Below, in pieces: positions 63,490-64,000 of a stretch of DNA of 64,000 nucleotides. Position 1 is the first letter of the stretch. Each line of letters opens with the position of its first letter. The position numbers and the translations under genes were made by a program. This stretch comes from Streptomyces sp. NRRL B-3428 (lineage in GTDB: Bacteria > Actinomycetota > Actinomycetes > Streptomycetales > Streptomycetaceae), in NCBI GenBank assembly GCA_000721375.1, contig JOGW01000017.1, positions 1 through 64,000 on the forward strand, in the 5' to 3' direction. The notes below the pieces were generated by a model. It made no database searches. It was not told the origin of the DNA and saw only the letters and a program-made list of their open reading frames with translations.

Positions 63490-63975
63490 GTGAAGCAGCT
63501 GCGCATCAGGACCCTCGCGGGCACGTTCGTGGTCGCCGGCGTCCTGTCCTGGGCTCTGTCCAAGCTGCTGGTCTCGCGGGACTCGCTCGGCACCCTGCCG
63601 AGCGTCCCGCTGGCCGCACCCATCGTGCTCGCGATCATCGCGGTCGTCCTCGCGGCCACCGCGTTCTCCCTGCGCTCACGCCTGCGCGCCCAGCGCGACC
63701 GCGTCCCTGGCGCGAAGGGCGTCGAGCCCCTGATGGCGGCCCGCGCGGTGGTCTTCGGCCAGGCGAGCGCCCTGGTCTCGTCCCTGGTCAGCGGCGTCTA
63801 CGCCGGCCTCGGCGTCTTCCTGCTCTCCCACCTCGACGTCCCGGCCCGCCGCGACCAGGCCATCTACGCGGCCTTCGCGGTGGTCGCCGGCATCGCGGTC
63901 ATCGCCGCGGCCTTGTTCCTGGAGCGCGTGTGCAAGCTTCCGGAGGACGAGGACACGGAGGGCGCTGCCGCGTAG
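63490..63975 (+). CDS. DUF3180 membrane protein
   Basis: Four-helix membrane protein of 161 aa: LAGTFVVAGVLSWALSKLL, SVPLAAPIVLAIIAVVLAATAFSL, then a basic loop and two more helices (ASALVSSLVSGVYAGLGVFLL; AIYAAFAVVAGIAVIAAALFL) with a short acidic tail. It follows folK in actinobacterial folate clusters and is known only as DUF3180. GTG 63490 has GGAGG 12 bp upstream; GTG 63472 is an alternative. No function assigned. Confidence 0.9.
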   Translation: MKQLRIRTLAGTFVVAGVLSWALSKLLVSRDSLGTLPSVPLAAPIVLAIIAVVLAATAFSLRSRLRAQRDRVPGAKGVEPLMAARAVVFGQASALVSSLVSGVYAGLGVFLLSHLDVPARRDQAIYAAFAVVAGIAVIAAALFLERVCKLPEDEDTEGAAA

Positions 63976-64000
63976 GACACCGCCTTTTCGCATACGAGGA

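Overview
The window is a high-GC actinobacterial chromosome segment, almost certainly Streptomyces: strong G/C third positions, many GTG starts and 4-base stop/start overlaps, a complete sigE-cseA-cseB-cseC operon, lsr2, disA, and Streptomyces-type hypothetical genes such as the SCO3374 family. From memory the gene order resembles the S. coelicolor stretch around SCO3337-SCO3402; I could not check this by alignment. Most of the window is core chromosome. I see no insertion sequence, prophage, CRISPR array or tRNA gene.

Layout. 1-298: apparent rRNA-operon promoters on the minus strand, reading out of the window. 299-9760: proC, an ABC-2 exporter, a methyltransferase, ilvD, a TetR regulator with a TIM-barrel isomerase, a Ppx/GppA phosphatase and a Cys-rich protein. 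9836-13802: a large membrane protein joining sigma-like, zinc-finger-like and BACON parts, then a MerR/ene-reductase divergent pair and a P-loop kinase-like protein. 13850-19389: genome integrity and c-di-AMP genes (radA, disA, mutY) with a PAP2 phosphatase. 19693-24467: the envelope-stress operon sigE-cseABC, a candidate 24-codon ORF, and a secreted M23 peptidase. 24493-27353: a TetR/MFS exporter pair sharing a long inverted-repeat operator, and a one-domain AraC regulator. 27480-30653: a 1057-residue NACHT/LRR STAND NTPase of the type used in anti-phage immunity, carrying a TTA (bldA) codon. 30726-36650: clpC, an SCO3374-family gene, lsr2, an N-acetylglutamate-synthase-like GNAT, a BlaI-type repressor and small proteins.

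36767-42222 is one tightly overlapping minus-strand operon (DUF2520 reductase-like, panC, nadB, nadC, coaX) that links pantothenate/CoA and NAD synthesis. 42425-48516: a threonine-aldolase-like enzyme, an ArsR/DUF5937 regulator, a HAAS-like membrane protein, a NarL-type two-component system and an AlkD-like protein. 48536-53598: two PH-domain membrane proteins, a stand-alone NuoD, a convergent MidA/NDUFAF7-type methyltransferase, and a coiled-coil membrane protein. 53720-57473: an osmoprotectant-type ABC importer split over two divergent units. 57605-60776: an esterase and an MprF-like lipid aminoacyltransferase. 60847-63975: folate genes folP, an NTF2-like gene, folB and folK, then a DUF3180 protein.

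Themes. Envelope homeostasis recurs (SigE/Cse, M23, MprF-like, PAP2, PH-domain proteins). The most system-like find is the NACHT-LRR protein. The NuoD/MidA pair, the sigma/BACON fusion, the 24-aa ORF, the TetR operator and the terminator in front of the MprF-like gene are the other observations most worth following up.
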